From: CAYUHJ01 sp964444365
Lineage (GTDB): Bacteria > Planctomycetota > Planctomycetia > Gemmatales > Gemmataceae
NCBI GenBank assembly: GCA_964444365.1
Contig: CAYUHJ010000007.1
Coordinates: 25,651-89,650 of the forward strand
DNA: 64,000 nt
Reading direction: 5' to 3'
Below are positions 1-9,694 of the stretch, one piece after another. Each line of letters begins with the position of its first letter. The stretch's first letter is position 1. A program made the position numbers and the translations under genes. A model generated the notes under the pieces. It was not told the DNA's origin, did no database searches, and worked only from the letters and a program-made list of their open reading frames with translations.

Positions 1-1
1 C

Positions 2-2284
2 AACCTCGAAACCCCGCTCGACGGGCTGTCGCTGAAGGCCCTCCTCGACACGCTCCGCGACAAGTTCCAGGTGCCGTTCTTCGTCCGCGAGGAGCTGTTC
101 CGGGCGGCGGGCGGCGGCGAAGACATCATGGAAAAGAAGTTCAAGCTGAAGTCCGCCCTGAACGGCGTGACCCTCGGCAGCTTCCTCGACGTGGTGCTCC
201 TCGACATCGACGCCAGCTACATCGTCCGGCCCGAGTACATCGAGATCGTGCCGAAGGACGTGCGGCTGACGGAGAAGCAGTTCCGGGCGTTCGAAGTCGC
301 GGACCTCGTGATCCCGATCCCGAACTCCGTGAACCAGCAAGCCCTGTCCCAGAACCTCGCGCTGTTCGGTGCCCAGCTCCAGTTCGCCGGCCAGGCGATC
401 GGGCAGGCCCAGCAGTTCGGGAACCTGGGCGGCGGGGCCATCGGCGTCGGCAACCAGTTCGGGATGGGCGGGGCGGCCGGCATGGGCGTCCTCGGCGGCC
501 CCGGCTTCAACCAGATGGGCCAGCAGGCCAACCTCGGCATCGGCGGCGGAATCTTCGGGGTGACCGGCGGCCAGCTCGGCCAGTTCGGTAACCTCGGCGG
601 CCAGTTCGGCATCCAGGGCGGCAACCAGGCGAACATCCTGATCGACCTGATCCGCACCACGGTCGCCTACCGGGAATGGGACGACACCTTCGTCGGCGTC
701 ACCCCGACCGTGAACCCGGAAACGGGCGAGACGACCGGCCCGGTCGTCCCGACCGAGCAACTGAACTCCCTCGGGTACTACCCGTCGGCCCTCGCCCTCG
801 TGGTCCGCGGCAGCACCCGCTACCACCCGAACTCGTCCTTCAAGCTGAAGAAGCCGGGCGAGGCGATGGGGGCGGGCGGCCCGGGCCTCAACCGCGACGG
901 CCAGTTCGCGGTGGACCCGAAGAAGCCGGTCGACGGCCAGGGCTTCGTCAACGCGAAGGAAGGGGCGAAGGCCATCGTCGCGAAGGCCGACAAGGACCCG
1001 CAGAAGCTCTGGAACGAGGCGTTCGACCGGGCCATCACCGACCCGAACCTCGTGGTGACGGCGGCCGACGTGCTGTTCGACGTGAAGGAGTACGGCCACG
1101 CGGTCGAGGCCATCAAGGCCGGGCTGCGGAAGGGCCGGGCGACGGGCGGCTGGGCGTTCGACGCCCTGAAGATCGCCCTCCAGTCGAACAAGGCCGCCCC
1201 GGCCGAAGTCGAACGGGCCGCCCTGTCCGCGGTGGACCTCGACCCGACGGACGCCAAGGCGTTCCTGAAGGCCGCCAAGGCGGAAAGCGAACTCGGCCAC
1301 GTCGAAGCCGCGGTCGCCTTCTGCAAGCGGGCCGCCGACATCGAGCCGAACATGCCGAACCCCTACGCGAACGCCCTGGTGTACGCGGAACGGGCGACGG
1401 ACGTGCAGGCCGACGTGGTCCACTGGGCGACGGAAAACCTCCTCCGCCGCGAGTGGAACGACGACGGCATCGACTACCACAAGCAGGCGGCCGAGCGGGC
1501 GAGCAAGATCGCCGCCCGGTTCGAGAAGGCCGGCAAGAAGGCCGACGCCGAGCGGCTGACCAAGGTGCTCACCGCCGAGAAGACCCGCGACATCGTCATC
1601 GAACTCCGGTGGCAGGGCGCGGCCGACCTCGACCTCGTGGTCGTCGAGCCGAGCGGGTCCACCTGCTCCGCGACGAGCAAGCGGACGACCGGCGGCGGCG
1701 TGCTGAAGTCCGACATCCTGGACCAGGCCGACGGCGAGCGGTCGGAAGTCTACGCGGCAGTCGAAGCGTTCTCCGGCTCCTACACGGTGAACGTGAAGTC
1801 GGCCCTGGGTCGTGCGGTCGGGAACAAGGCCCAACTCGTCGTCACCCGGTTCGACGGGACCGACAAGAAGGAAGTCTCCGTCCACACGATCGACCTGACC
1901 AAGCCGGCCCCGGTGAAAGTCACCCTGGACGGCGGCAGCCGGAAGGACCTGGCGACCATCCCGCAATCCGACGAAGCCGTCCGCAGCGTGGAGACGACCG
2001 CGGCCGAGAGCGGCCCGACCGGCATGAGCGCCGGGGCCGGGGCGGGGAGCACGAACCTGCTGAACACGCCGACCGGCGTGAACACGGCGAAGGCCCTCCC
2101 GACCGTGAACCCGACCCTGGAGCAAAAGGTGGCGAGCGTCAGCCCGTCGCTGCCGGGGATGCGGGTCGCGACGACGCTGTCCGCGGACCGGTCGCAGTTC
2201 GTGATGAAGGCCAACACGGTGTTCGCCGGCCCGGCCAAGGACATCCCCCTGCCGAAGATCAACCTCCTGCCCGGTGCCGAATAA
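2..2284 (+). CDS. Large Gly-rich, TPR-containing protein (5' end outside window)
   Basis: The frame is already open at base 2, so the true start lies upstream; an internal GTG at 71 is not a convincing start. After an N-terminal segment resembling planctomycete STN/secretin-like repeats (about bases 2-330), bases 375-640 encode a low-complexity tract rich in Gly, Gln, Asn and Phe. Bases 990-1580 encode alanine-rich helical repeats with TPR-like spacing. Bases 1590-1890 encode a beta-rich domain (ADLDLVVVEPSG) resembling YfaP/DUF2135 domains. The C-terminus is Thr/Ser/Ala-rich. The function is unknown; an envelope or exported role is inferred only from the domain types. A strong hairpin terminator follows the stop codon. 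Confidence 0.75.
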   Translation, partial: NLETPLDGLSLKALLDTLRDKFQVPFFVREELFRAAGGGEDIMEKKFKLKSALNGVTLGSFLDVVLLDIDASYIVRPEYIEIVPKDVRLTEKQFRAFEVADLVIPIPNSVNQQALSQNLALFGAQLQFAGQAIGQAQQFGNLGGGAIGVGNQFGMGGAAGMGVLGGPGFNQMGQQANLGIGGGIFGVTGGQLGQFGNLGGQFGIQGGNQANILIDLIRTTVAYREWDDTFVGVTPTVNPETGETTGPVVPTEQLNSLGYYPSALALVVRGSTRYHPNSSFKLKKPGEAMGAGGPGLNRDGQFAVDPKKPVDGQGFVNAKEGAKAIVAKADKDPQKLWNEAFDRAITDPNLVVTAADVLFDVKEYGHAVEAIKAGLRKGRATGGWAFDALKIALQSNKAAPAEVERAALSAVDLDPTDAKAFLKAAKAESELGHVEAAVAFCKRAADIEPNMPNPYANALVYAERATDVQADVVHWATENLLRREWNDDGIDYHKQAAERASKIAARFEKAGKKADAERLTKVLTAEKTRDIVIELRWQGAADLDLVVVEPSGSTCSATSKRTTGGGVLKSDILDQADGERSEVYAAVEAFSGSYTVNVKSALGRAVGNKAQLVVTRFDGTDKKEVSVHTIDLTKPAPVKVTLDGGSRKDLATIPQSDEAVRSVETTAAESGPTGMSAGAGAGSTNLLNTPTGVNTAKALPTVNPTLEQKVASVSPSLPGMRVATTLSADRSQFVMKANTVFAGPAKDIPLPKINLLPGAE

Positions 2285-2305
2285 GCCCGAGCGGGACCGA
2301 ATCCG

Positions 2306-2348
2306 ACACCGGGGCCGGGGTGGGAAACCACCCCGGCCCCGGTGTTTT
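2306..2348 (+). terminator. Rho-independent terminator
   Basis: A perfect 18-bp stem (2306-2323 with 2328-2345) closes on a GAAA tetraloop and runs into TTTT (2345-2348). It lies 22 bases after the stop of the Gly-rich/TPR gene and is oriented to end its transcript. Confidence 0.9.
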
Positions 2349-2565
2349 GCTGGCAGGGAAGCCGCGCCCTCTCATCACCTCTGGTCTGCATCGGATTGCC
2401 CGCACCGCGGCGAAGCCTCACCGAGTTTCCACTTGGGCACGGCGTTGCCGACGCGGTTCACGACCCGGTCAACTCCCGGCACGGCGTCTGCTAGGTGTTT
2501 TCTTGCCGCTGACACGACCGGGATCAGCCCGGCCGGCTCTCCCACTTCCTTTCGGAGACCTCAAC

Positions 2566-3081
2566 ATGGCAACCGCAACCGCATATTCCACCGTGGTCGG
2601 GGTGTTCAACACGCGCGACGCCGCCGAACGCGCCGTCCGCGACCTGCGAGCCGCCGGCTACTCGGACGACCACATCGGCCTGATCGCCCGCAACGCGGAC
2701 GGCACCACCTCGAAGGAGAACGGCAAGGGGGAAACGCTCGTCGACGAAGGGGCGATGCTCGGCGCGTCTGCCGGCGCGATCGGCGGGGCCCTTGTGGGGG
2801 CCGGCGTCGTCGCGGGGGTGATCCCCGTCGTCGGCCCGGTGCTCGCGATCGGCACGCTCGGCACGGTCCTGCTCAACGCCGTCGGCGGGGCCGCGATTGC
2901 CGGACTGGCGGGGGCGCTGATCGGCTGGGGCATTCCCGAAGAAGACGCCCGGTTTTACGAGGAGGAAGTGAAGGCCGGCCGCTTCCTGGTGACGGTCAAC
3001 GCCGGCGACCGTTACGACCACGGCCGGTCGATCCTGGACCGGAACGGCGCGTACGACCGCCTGACCCGGCCCGAGATGTGA
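2566..3081 (+). CDS. General-stress-protein-17M/YflT-like protein
   Basis: This 171-residue protein starts at ATG 2566, eight bases after GGAG (2554-2557). The N-terminus (VVGVFNTRDAAERAVRDLRA) matches the pattern of YflT/GSP17M-type stress domains, in which a short alpha/beta unit binds no obvious cofactor. The centre is a Gly/Ala/Val-rich hydrophobic stretch (about residues 63-120) that could cross or associate with a membrane. The C-terminus contains a FYEEEVKAGRFLVTV segment typical of this family in planctomycetes and cyanobacteria. It is monocistronic and converges with the DUF1501 gene, leaving four bases between the stops. The biochemical role is not known. Confidence 0.7.
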   Translation: MATATAYSTVVGVFNTRDAAERAVRDLRAAGYSDDHIGLIARNADGTTSKENGKGETLVDEGAMLGASAGAIGGALVGAGVVAGVIPVVGPVLAIGTLGTVLLNAVGGAAIAGLAGALIGWGIPEEDARFYEEEVKAGRFLVTVNAGDRYDHGRSILDRNGAYDRLTRPEM

Positions 3082-3085
3082 CGGC

Positions 3086-4486
3086 TCACGCCAGAATTTC
3101 TTTCACCACCCGGCCGTGGACGTCGGTCAGCCGGTAGTCCCGGCCGGAGTGGCGGAAGGTGAGCTTTTCGTGATCCAGCCCCATCTGATGCAGAATCGTC
3201 GCATGTAAGTCGTGGACGTGAACCTTGTCTTCAACCGCGTGCCAGCCGAACTCGTCCGTCTTGCCGAACGTCATTCCGCCTTTGATGCCGCCGCCGGCCA
3301 TCCACATCGTGAACCCGAACGGGTGGTGCTCGCGGCCGTCGTTCCCTTCCGCCGTCGGCGTGCGGCCGAACTCGCCGCCCCAGAGCACGAGCGTGTCGTT
3401 GAGAAGCCCGCGCTGTTTCAGATCTTTCAACAGCCCGGCGATGGGCTTGTCGGTGGCCGCGCAGTTGGCCGGCAGTTCCGTCTTGAGCCCGCCGTGTTGA
3501 TCCCACAGCTGGCAGCTCGACCGTTTCGACGTGGCCGTGTGATACACCTGGATGCACCGCACGTCCCGCTCCGCGAGCCGCCGGGCGAGCAGGCACTGCT
3601 TGCCGAAGATCTCGGTGGTCTTGTCGTCGAGCCCGTACAGCTTCCGCGTTTCTGCGGTTTCCTTGGTCAAATTGAACGCCTCGGGCGCTTCCTTCTGCAT
3701 CCGGTACGCGAGTTCAAATGACTCGATCCGGGCCGCGAGGGCGGAGTCGTCTTGCCGGCGGTCGCGGTGGAGGGCGTTGAGGGCTTTCAGGGCGTCGAGT
3801 TGGGCGCGTTGCCGGTCGAGGTTCGCGCCGGTCGCGGGGAGGTTGTCGATCGGCTTGTTCATGTCGGCGACGAGGGTGCCCTGGAAGGCGGCGGGCAGGA
3901 AGCTGGACGACCACAGCGGCGCGCCCTGGGCCGGTTGCGCGGGGCTGAGCACGACGAACCCCGGCAGATTCTGGTTCACGCTGCCGAGCCCGTAGAGCAG
4001 CCAGGAGCCGAGGCTCGGCCGGGAGAACGCCTGCTCCCCGGTGTTCATCTGCAGGCACGCGCCGTTGTGATTGATGTTGTCCGCATACATGCCGCGGATC
4101 ACGCACAGGTCGTCAATACAAGTTGCGACATGCGGGAAGAGTTCGCTCACTTCAATGCCGCTGTTGCCGTGCTTCTGGAACTTGAACGGCGATTGCAACA
4201 GGTTGCTCGTCTTCGTGCGGACGAGCTTGGGCTGCTCGAACGGTAGCGGCTTGCCGTTCATTTCCGCGAGCTTCGGCTTCGGGTCGAACGTGTCGACGTG
4301 GCTCGGCCCGCCGGACATGAACAGGAAGATGACCCGCTTAGCCTTCGCCGGAAAGTGCGGCGTTTTGACGGCAAGTGGGTTGTCGGCCGCGGCCCGGCTT
4401 TCCTGGGCAATCACGTTCGCGAGGCCGATCATCCCGAAGCCGTTGGCGAACGTGCGTAGCGCGTCGCGGCGGGTGGATGGGAGCAT
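3086..4486 (-). CDS. DUF1501 domain protein (sulfatase-like, exported)
   Basis: This 466-residue protein begins MLPSTRRDALRTFANGFGM, a twin-arginine-like leader followed by a hydrophobic stretch, so it is probably exported. The body has the hallmarks of DUF1501, a family with the alkaline phosphatase/sulfatase fold: FLFMSGGPSHVDTFDPKP near residue 55, LVLWGGEFGRTPTAEG near 365 and a late GRDYRLTDVHG. The family normally runs 400-480 residues, so it is full length. It lies downstream of the DUF1549/DUF1553 gene on the same strand, the standard planctomycete pairing. The substrate is unknown; a link to sulfated polysaccharide breakdown is often proposed but unproven. Confidence 0.9.
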   Translation of the reverse strand: MLPSTRRDALRTFANGFGMIGLANVIAQESRAAADNPLAVKTPHFPAKAKRVIFLFMSGGPSHVDTFDPKPKLAEMNGKPLPFEQPKLVRTKTSNLLQSPFKFQKHGNSGIEVSELFPHVATCIDDLCVIRGMYADNINHNGACLQMNTGEQAFSRPSLGSWLLYGLGSVNQNLPGFVVLSPAQPAQGAPLWSSSFLPAAFQGTLVADMNKPIDNLPATGANLDRQRAQLDALKALNALHRDRRQDDSALAARIESFELAYRMQKEAPEAFNLTKETAETRKLYGLDDKTTEIFGKQCLLARRLAERDVRCIQVYHTATSKRSSCQLWDQHGGLKTELPANCAATDKPIAGLLKDLKQRGLLNDTLVLWGGEFGRTPTAEGNDGREHHPFGFTMWMAGGGIKGGMTFGKTDEFGWHAVEDKVHVHDLHATILHQMGLDHEKLTFRHSGRDYRLTDVHGRVVKEILA

Positions 4487-4511
4487 GGCAGATCCTTGTA
4501 TTGAATCGGTT

Positions 4512-4633
4512 CCCCTCTCCCCGTTGAGGAGAGGGGTTAGGGGTGAGGGGTTTGACTCCAGCCCGTTGACCTCGCTGATACAGGTCTGAGGTTAGCCCCT
4601 TACCCCCGCCCCTCTCCCCAACGGGGAGAGGGG
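4512..4633. repeat. MITE-like inverted repeat
   Basis: Two arms of about 42 bases (4512-4554 and 4591-4633) are imperfect reverse complements, and each contains a smaller palindrome built on CCCCTCTCCCC / GGGGAGAGGGG. The element fills the 158-base gap between the DUF1549/1553 and DUF1501 genes. A relative of the same size and base pattern lies inside the E2 gene at 21938-22064. It could fold into a hairpin in the shared transcript. Confidence 0.75.
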
Positions 4634-4644
4634 AGAAGATTCGT

Positions 4645-7356
4645 TCAATCCAGATACATGAACTCGTTCGCACACACCAGTACCTTGCACAACCCTTCCC
4701 AGCCGCCGCCCGCCTTCAAGAATCCGGTCGCAATCTTCTCTTCGTCCGCGGTCGGCGGTCGGCCGTACAGCAACCGGTACGCGAACGCCAGCCGTGCGGA
4801 CTCGTCCTTCCCGGACGCTTCCACGCGCTTCGCCAGTTCTTTCACGCGGGCGGCGACGAACGGGTGGTTGAGCAGGAACAACGCCTGCGGCGCGACCGTG
4901 GACACGGTCCGCTTGTCTGTCGGGGCGGTGTTGTCGGCCACGTCGAAGAGCGGGCCGAAGCCGGTGCGGTCGGAGCGGATCGTCGTGATGTACAGCGTCC
5001 GCCGCGGGCTGTTGAAGTCGCGTACGCTCGGCCCGCCGGGCTTCGGGTCGAGCGTGCCGGCGACCGCGAGCAGGGCGTCCCGCAGGGGTTCGCTTTCGAG
5101 GCGACGCCGGGGGAAGCGGCCGAGGAGGCGGTTTTCGGGGTCCGCTTTCGCGGTCGCCGGGTCGCCGTCGGCCGCTTGCTGGTAGGTCGCTGAGAGCAGG
5201 ATGCGGCGGTGCAGGGCCTTCATGCTCCAGCCGTCCTCGACGAACCGAGTCGCGAGCCAGTCGAGCAGTTCCGGGTGCGACGGCTTTTCGCCGAGCCGGC
5301 CGAAGTTGCTCGGGGTGCGGACGAGCCCCTCGCCGAAGTGGTACTGCCAGATCCGGTTCGCCATCACGCGGGCGGTGAGGGGGTTTTCCTTGCGCGCAAG
5401 CCACTCGGTCAGTTCGAGCCGGCCGCTCCCCGTGCGGATGCTCGGCTGGGCGGGGCCGGCGAGGATCGTCGGAAACCGGCGGGGGACCAGGGTTCCGAGG
5501 CGGTCGTACCGGCCGCGGATGTGGACCTTCACGTCGTGGGTGCCGGCGTGCGGGCTGCCGGGGACGCCGCCTTCCTGTGCCCCGTGGGCGTACGGGCCGG
5601 TGTACTTCACCGCGCCGCCGGTCAGCTCCTCGGCGGACCAGGCACCCGCCTTCGCCTCGCGGTCCGGCATCGCCTTCAGCCAGTCGGCGGCGAAGTCCCA
5701 CGTCTGGTCCTTGCCGGAGACGACGAGCGTGACCCCGGTCGCGTCGCAGGAGTACTCGGCGTTCCGCTTCACGACGAGTTCGAGGCGGTCGCCGCTGCCG
5801 ACCGTCACCGCCACGTCCGCGAACTTCGCGGCCTTCCCGTTCCCGACACTGCCCCCGCCGAGGGACTTCGACTTGCCCTTGGCGGCGACGTGTCGCAGTT
5901 CCCAGGCGAACCCGTCGCCGCAGGTCGGGTCGAAGTCGGTCAGTTGCCCGCTGATCTTCACGTCACCCGCGGTCGGGGCCGTCCATACCGCAGCCACGTC
6001 GGTGGCCGGCCCGGGGTGGAGGGCGACGGTTTTTGGCGGCATCGTGATCGTCTGCAGCACGGCCTCCGCGTCGGACCCGTTCGCGAGGAGGTTGGGGCAT
6101 TCCGGGTTCCCCCGCCAGACGACGACCGGCGTCTTGGCCGCCGTCACCCGCTTCGCCAGCACGACGGCGGCGGGGGTCGGGGGCGGCAGGGGTTCCAGCG
6201 GGATCTTCAGCATCGGCGGGCCGTTCGTCTTCGGGCCGACGTTCGCCAGGATGTGCGTGCTGAAGAAGATGCCGGCGAGGCCGTAGTAGTCTTCCGTGCT
6301 GAACGGGTCGAACTTGTGGTCGTGGCACCGGGCGCAGGCGAGCGTCACCCCGAGGACCGTGCGGCCGAGCAGGTCGACCTGATCGTCGGCGATGTCGGTC
6401 AGCAGTTTCTCCTTGTCCGAGTCGCCGCCGCCCCAGTTGCCGAGGGCGAGCACCCCGGTGGCGACGACCTTGTCCGGGTCGCGGCCGGTGCGAGCGGAGA
6501 TGACATCCCCGGCGAACTGGTGGGCGAGGAAGTCGCTGTACGGCAGGTCGCGGTTGAAGCCGTTCACCACCCAGTCGCGGTACCGCCAGGCGTCCGGGAC
6601 GTCCGTTTCTCCGCCGATGCCGCGGGCGTCGAACGAGTCGGTGTACCGCACGAGGTCGAGCCAGTGCCGGCCCCAGCGTTCGCCGTACCGGGGGGAGGCG
6701 AGCAGTCGGTCGACGAGTTGCTTCACCCCCGCGTCGCGGTCTTTCGCACACGCGGCGACGAACGCCTCGACCTCGTCCGGCGTCGGCGGCAGGCCGGTCA
6801 GGTCGAACGTCATCCGGCGGATCAACGCCCGCGGTTCCGCGGGGGGTGCGGGCGGGAGGTTCTTCGCCTCCAGACCGGCGAGGATGAACTTGTCGAGGTC
6901 GGACTTCGCCCAGCCGCCGGTTTTCACGGCCGGGGCCGGGGGGTTCGCGGTCGGCCGGTACGCCCACCAGTTGCGGTCCTCGTCGGTGATGGCGAACGTC
7001 TTCCGCACCTTCGCGGGGCCGCCGGCGTCGGGCCAGGGGAAGCCGGCATTCGCCCACTTCTCGAAGACGGCGATCTCCGCGGCGGAGAGTTTCCCCTTCG
7101 GCGGCATCTTCAGGTCGCCGTCGTATTTCACCGCCTTCAGCAGCAGGCCGGTGTCCGCCCCGCTGTCCCCGCCGGCGAGCAGGGACGCGCGGTCGGTCAA
7201 CCGCAACCCGCCCTTCGCCTTCGTGTCGTCGTGACACGACTGGCACTTCTCGACCAACAGCGGCCGCACGTCCTTCTCGAAGAAGTCCGCTCCGTCCGCC
7301 ATCGCCGGGGACGGAAGGGCGAGTACCGCGGCCGCAAGCAGGTGGGGCAGTCGCAT
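4645..7356 (-). CDS. PSCyt1/DUF1549/DUF1553 c-type cytochrome-like protein
   Basis: This exported protein of about 903 residues has the standard planctomycete order: signal peptide, PSCyt1 domain with the haem motif CQSCH (residues 38-42), DUF1549 with a second CARCHDHKFDP motif, a central carbohydrate-binding-like insert, and C-terminal DUF1553. I chose ATG 7356 because it places a clean signal peptide (LLAAAVLALPSPAMA) at the N-terminus; an in-frame ATG at 7386 would add ten residues. No strong ribosome-binding site distinguishes the two. It is upstream of the DUF1501 gene, probably in the same transcript. The pair is greatly expanded in planctomycetes and its reaction is not established. 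Confidence 0.9.
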   Translation of the reverse strand: MRLPHLLAAAVLALPSPAMADGADFFEKDVRPLLVEKCQSCHDDTKAKGGLRLTDRASLLAGGDSGADTGLLLKAVKYDGDLKMPPKGKLSAAEIAVFEKWANAGFPWPDAGGPAKVRKTFAITDEDRNWWAYRPTANPPAPAVKTGGWAKSDLDKFILAGLEAKNLPPAPPAEPRALIRRMTFDLTGLPPTPDEVEAFVAACAKDRDAGVKQLVDRLLASPRYGERWGRHWLDLVRYTDSFDARGIGGETDVPDAWRYRDWVVNGFNRDLPYSDFLAHQFAGDVISARTGRDPDKVVATGVLALGNWGGGDSDKEKLLTDIADDQVDLLGRTVLGVTLACARCHDHKFDPFSTEDYYGLAGIFFSTHILANVGPKTNGPPMLKIPLEPLPPPTPAAVVLAKRVTAAKTPVVVWRGNPECPNLLANGSDAEAVLQTITMPPKTVALHPGPATDVAAVWTAPTAGDVKISGQLTDFDPTCGDGFAWELRHVAAKGKSKSLGGGSVGNGKAAKFADVAVTVGSGDRLELVVKRNAEYSCDATGVTLVVSGKDQTWDFAADWLKAMPDREAKAGAWSAEELTGGAVKYTGPYAHGAQEGGVPGSPHAGTHDVKVHIRGRYDRLGTLVPRRFPTILAGPAQPSIRTGSGRLELTEWLARKENPLTARVMANRIWQYHFGEGLVRTPSNFGRLGEKPSHPELLDWLATRFVEDGWSMKALHRRILLSATYQQAADGDPATAKADPENRLLGRFPRRRLESEPLRDALLAVAGTLDPKPGGPSVRDFNSPRRTLYITTIRSDRTGFGPLFDVADNTAPTDKRTVSTVAPQALFLLNHPFVAARVKELAKRVEASGKDESARLAFAYRLLYGRPPTADEEKIATGFLKAGGGWEGLCKVLVCANEFMYLD

Positions 7357-7536
7357 GGCGGGTCCGGCTCGGAAGTGGGACGACATTCGCGGCAGGAGGC
7401 AACTGTCGACAGTTTAGCGGCAGGGCGACTACGGGTGCAAGTCTTTTTTCGTCGGACGCCCGATTTCCCCCTCACGCTCGTCTCATCGGCGGCGGGATAA
7501 CATCCGGTTGCCCGCACCCCTTCCCGGAGTTTTGCC

Positions 7537-8199
7537 ATGTCTCGTCCGCAGTCCCGCGGCGGCCGCCGGTGGTTCCTGAGTCGCTCGGCGGCTGCCGGTG
7601 CGGTCTTGCTCACCACCCGCGGCGCGTTCGCCGAGGAACTCGCCCGCACGCCGAAGCAGACCGAAGGCCCGTTCTACCCGGACAAGTTGCCGCTCGACAC
7701 GGACAACGACCTGCTCGTCATCAACGACGCGCTCACGCCGGCCGTCGGGGAGGTCACGCACCTGACCGGGAAAATCCTCGACGCGAAGGGCAACCCGCTG
7801 AAAAACGCCGTCGTCGAGATCTGGCAGTGCGACGGCAAGGGCGTATACCTGCACACCGCGGACAGCAAGAACAAGAAGCCGGACGCGAACTTCCAGGGGT
7901 TCGGCCGGTTCGTAACCGGGTCGAAGGGGGAGTATTACTTCCGCACCATCAAGCCCGTCCCGTACCCCGGCCGGACGCCGCACATTCACGTGAAGGTGAA
8001 GCAGGGCGGCAAGGAACTGCTCACGACCCAGCTGTACATCAAGGGCCACGCCGGGAACGAGAAGGACGGCATTTACCGGTCGCTGAAGGGGAAGGACCGC
8101 GACGCACTCTCGGTGGAGTTCGCCGCGGTCAAGGAGTCGAAGGTCGGCGAACTCGCTGCGAACTTCGACGTCGTCCTCGGGATCACGCCCGCGGAATAA
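7537..8199 (+). CDS. Intradiol ring-cleavage dioxygenase-like protein, Tat-exported
   Basis: This 220-residue protein opens with a twin-arginine leader (GGRRWFLSRSAAAGAVLL). The mature part follows the protocatechuate 3,4-dioxygenase fold: TEGPFYP near residue 47, VEIWQCD, GVYLH, then KPVPYPGRTPHIHVKV with the candidate iron ligands (Tyr and the two His of HIH), and TQLYI. The family uses non-haem Fe(III) bound by two Tyr and two His to cleave catechols between the hydroxyls, and such residues appear present. It is divergent from the DUF1549 operon and has no aromatic-degradation neighbours, so the natural substrate is unclear. Confidence 0.85.
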   Translation: MSRPQSRGGRRWFLSRSAAAGAVLLTTRGAFAEELARTPKQTEGPFYPDKLPLDTDNDLLVINDALTPAVGEVTHLTGKILDAKGNPLKNAVVEIWQCDGKGVYLHTADSKNKKPDANFQGFGRFVTGSKGEYYFRTIKPVPYPGRTPHIHVKVKQGGKELLTTQLYIKGHAGNEKDGIYRSLKGKDRDALSVEFAAVKESKVGELAANFDVVLGITPAE

Positions 8200-8242
8200 G
8201 CGCACGCGGACCCGTGGCGGGCGGCCCGGTGTCGGCGGCCCC

Positions 8243-9694
8243 TCAGCGCGGCGACCACCGCAGGACCGGTTCCTTCGCCGCCTTCACCTCGTCCGGCCGG
8301 CAGACGACGTGCGTGTGCGGCGCGGTGCGAAGGGATTCGGGGTCCTCCCCCTTGATCTTCAGCAGCGTGTCCGCGAAGGCGTCGAGTGTCTCCTTGCTCT
8401 CCGTTTCGGTCGGCTCCATCATCATCGCCTCCGGCACGACGAGCGGGAAATAGACCGTCGGGGCGTGGAAGCCGTAATCGAGCAACCGCTTCGCCACGTC
8501 CATCGCCCGCACTTTTTTCTCCCGCACCAGTGACCGGGCGGACGCCACGAACTCGTGCATACACGGTCCGGGGTGCGGGACATCATAACCTTCCGCGACC
8601 CGGCTTCGCAGGTAGTTCGCATTCAACACGGCCTGTTCGCTGACATCCTTCAACCCGTCCGGCCCCAGCGTCCGGATATAGCAATAGCCGCGGAACAGGA
8701 TGCCGATAGTGCCGAAGAACGACCGCACCCGGCCGATGGATTTCGGCTCGGAGTAGTTCAGCTTGAACCGGTCGCCGTCCTTCGCCACCCGCGGGACGGG
8801 CAGGTACGGGGCGAGGAAGTCTCGCACGGCGATCGGGCCTGAGCCCGGGCCGCCGCCGCCGTGCGGCCCGGTGAAGGTTTTGTGGACGTTGTAGTGCTGC
8901 ATGTCCGCGCCGAAGTCGCCGGGGCGGGTGATGCCCAGGATCGCATTCATGTTCGCGCCGTCCAGGTACACGAGCCCGCCGTGGTCGTGCAATAGCTTTG
9001 TGATGGCGGAGATTTGCGTCTCGAACAAACCCAATGTATTGGGGTTGGTAATCATGAAAACGCCGACCTTGTCGTCGAGCTTGGACTTCAGATCTTCGAG
9101 GTCGACGAGCCCGTTCGCGCCGCTCTTCACGGTGACAGTGTCGAACCCGGCGAGGGCCGCGGACGCGGGGTTGGTGCCGTGCGCGGAGTCGGGAACGAGC
9201 ACCTTTTTGCGGTGCGTTTGGCCCTTATCTCGGAAGTAGGCGGCCGCGACGAACAATGCCGCGAGTTCCCCCTGCGCCCCCGCCGCGGGTTGCAGCGACA
9301 CGGCCGGCAGCCCGGAGATTTCGGCCAGGTACTCTTGCATCCCGTACAGGAGTTCGAGCATCCCCTGGATGGTATCGTCATGTTGAAGCGGATGCAGGTT
9401 CGCGAACCCCGGCAACCCGCCGAGCCGCTCGTGCCTCTTGGGGTTGTACTTCATGGTACACGACCCCAACGGGTAAAAGTTGGTGTCGATGCTCATGTTG
9501 CGCGTCGACAGGTTGTTGAAGTGGCGGATGAGGTCAATTTCCCCTACCTCCGGCAAGGGCGGCGGCGCGTCCGCCCGGTGTTGGGCGGGGATCGCCGCCC
9601 CCGCCTCCGGCACGTCACACGCCGGCAGCCTGTGACACCGCCGGCCGGGGCGGGAGAGTTCAAAGACTAGTTCGGTGGATTGGGTGTTGTTCAT
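8243..9694 (-). CDS. gcvPB: Glycine dehydrogenase (decarboxylating) subunit 2
   Basis: This 483-residue protein is the beta subunit of split P-protein, the PLP-dependent enzyme that decarboxylates glycine and passes aminomethyl to lipoyl-GcvH. The PLP lysine is recognisable in NVHKTFTGPHGGGGPGSGP. Full-length features include the N-terminal STRNMSIDTNFYPLGSCTMKYNP signature. It is the last gene of the operon: its ATG overlaps the stop of the preceding TIGR02996/SUKH gene by four bases (9691-9694), so it is translationally coupled to a gene with no known link to glycine metabolism. Its partner gcvPA lies 3.7 kb upstream in the same direction. Confidence 0.95.
   Translation of the reverse strand: MNNTQSTELVFELSRPGRRCHRLPACDVPEAGAAIPAQHRADAPPPLPEVGEIDLIRHFNNLSTRNMSIDTNFYPLGSCTMKYNPKRHERLGGLPGFANLHPLQHDDTIQGMLELLYGMQEYLAEISGLPAVSLQPAAGAQGELAALFVAAAYFRDKGQTHRKKVLVPDSAHGTNPASAALAGFDTVTVKSGANGLVDLEDLKSKLDDKVGVFMITNPNTLGLFETQISAITKLLHDHGGLVYLDGANMNAILGITRPGDFGADMQHYNVHKTFTGPHGGGGPGSGPIAVRDFLAPYLPVPRVAKDGDRFKLNYSEPKSIGRVRSFFGTIGILFRGYCYIRTLGPDGLKDVSEQAVLNANYLRSRVAEGYDVPHPGPCMHEFVASARSLVREKKVRAMDVAKRLLDYGFHAPTVYFPLVVPEAMMMEPTETESKETLDAFADTLLKIKGEDPESLRTAPHTHVVCRPDEVKAAKEPVLRWSPR

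Noticed and set aside
5209..7500. A 763-codon plus-strand open frame
   Set aside because: It is antisense to the DUF1549/DUF1553 gene, which has clear motifs.
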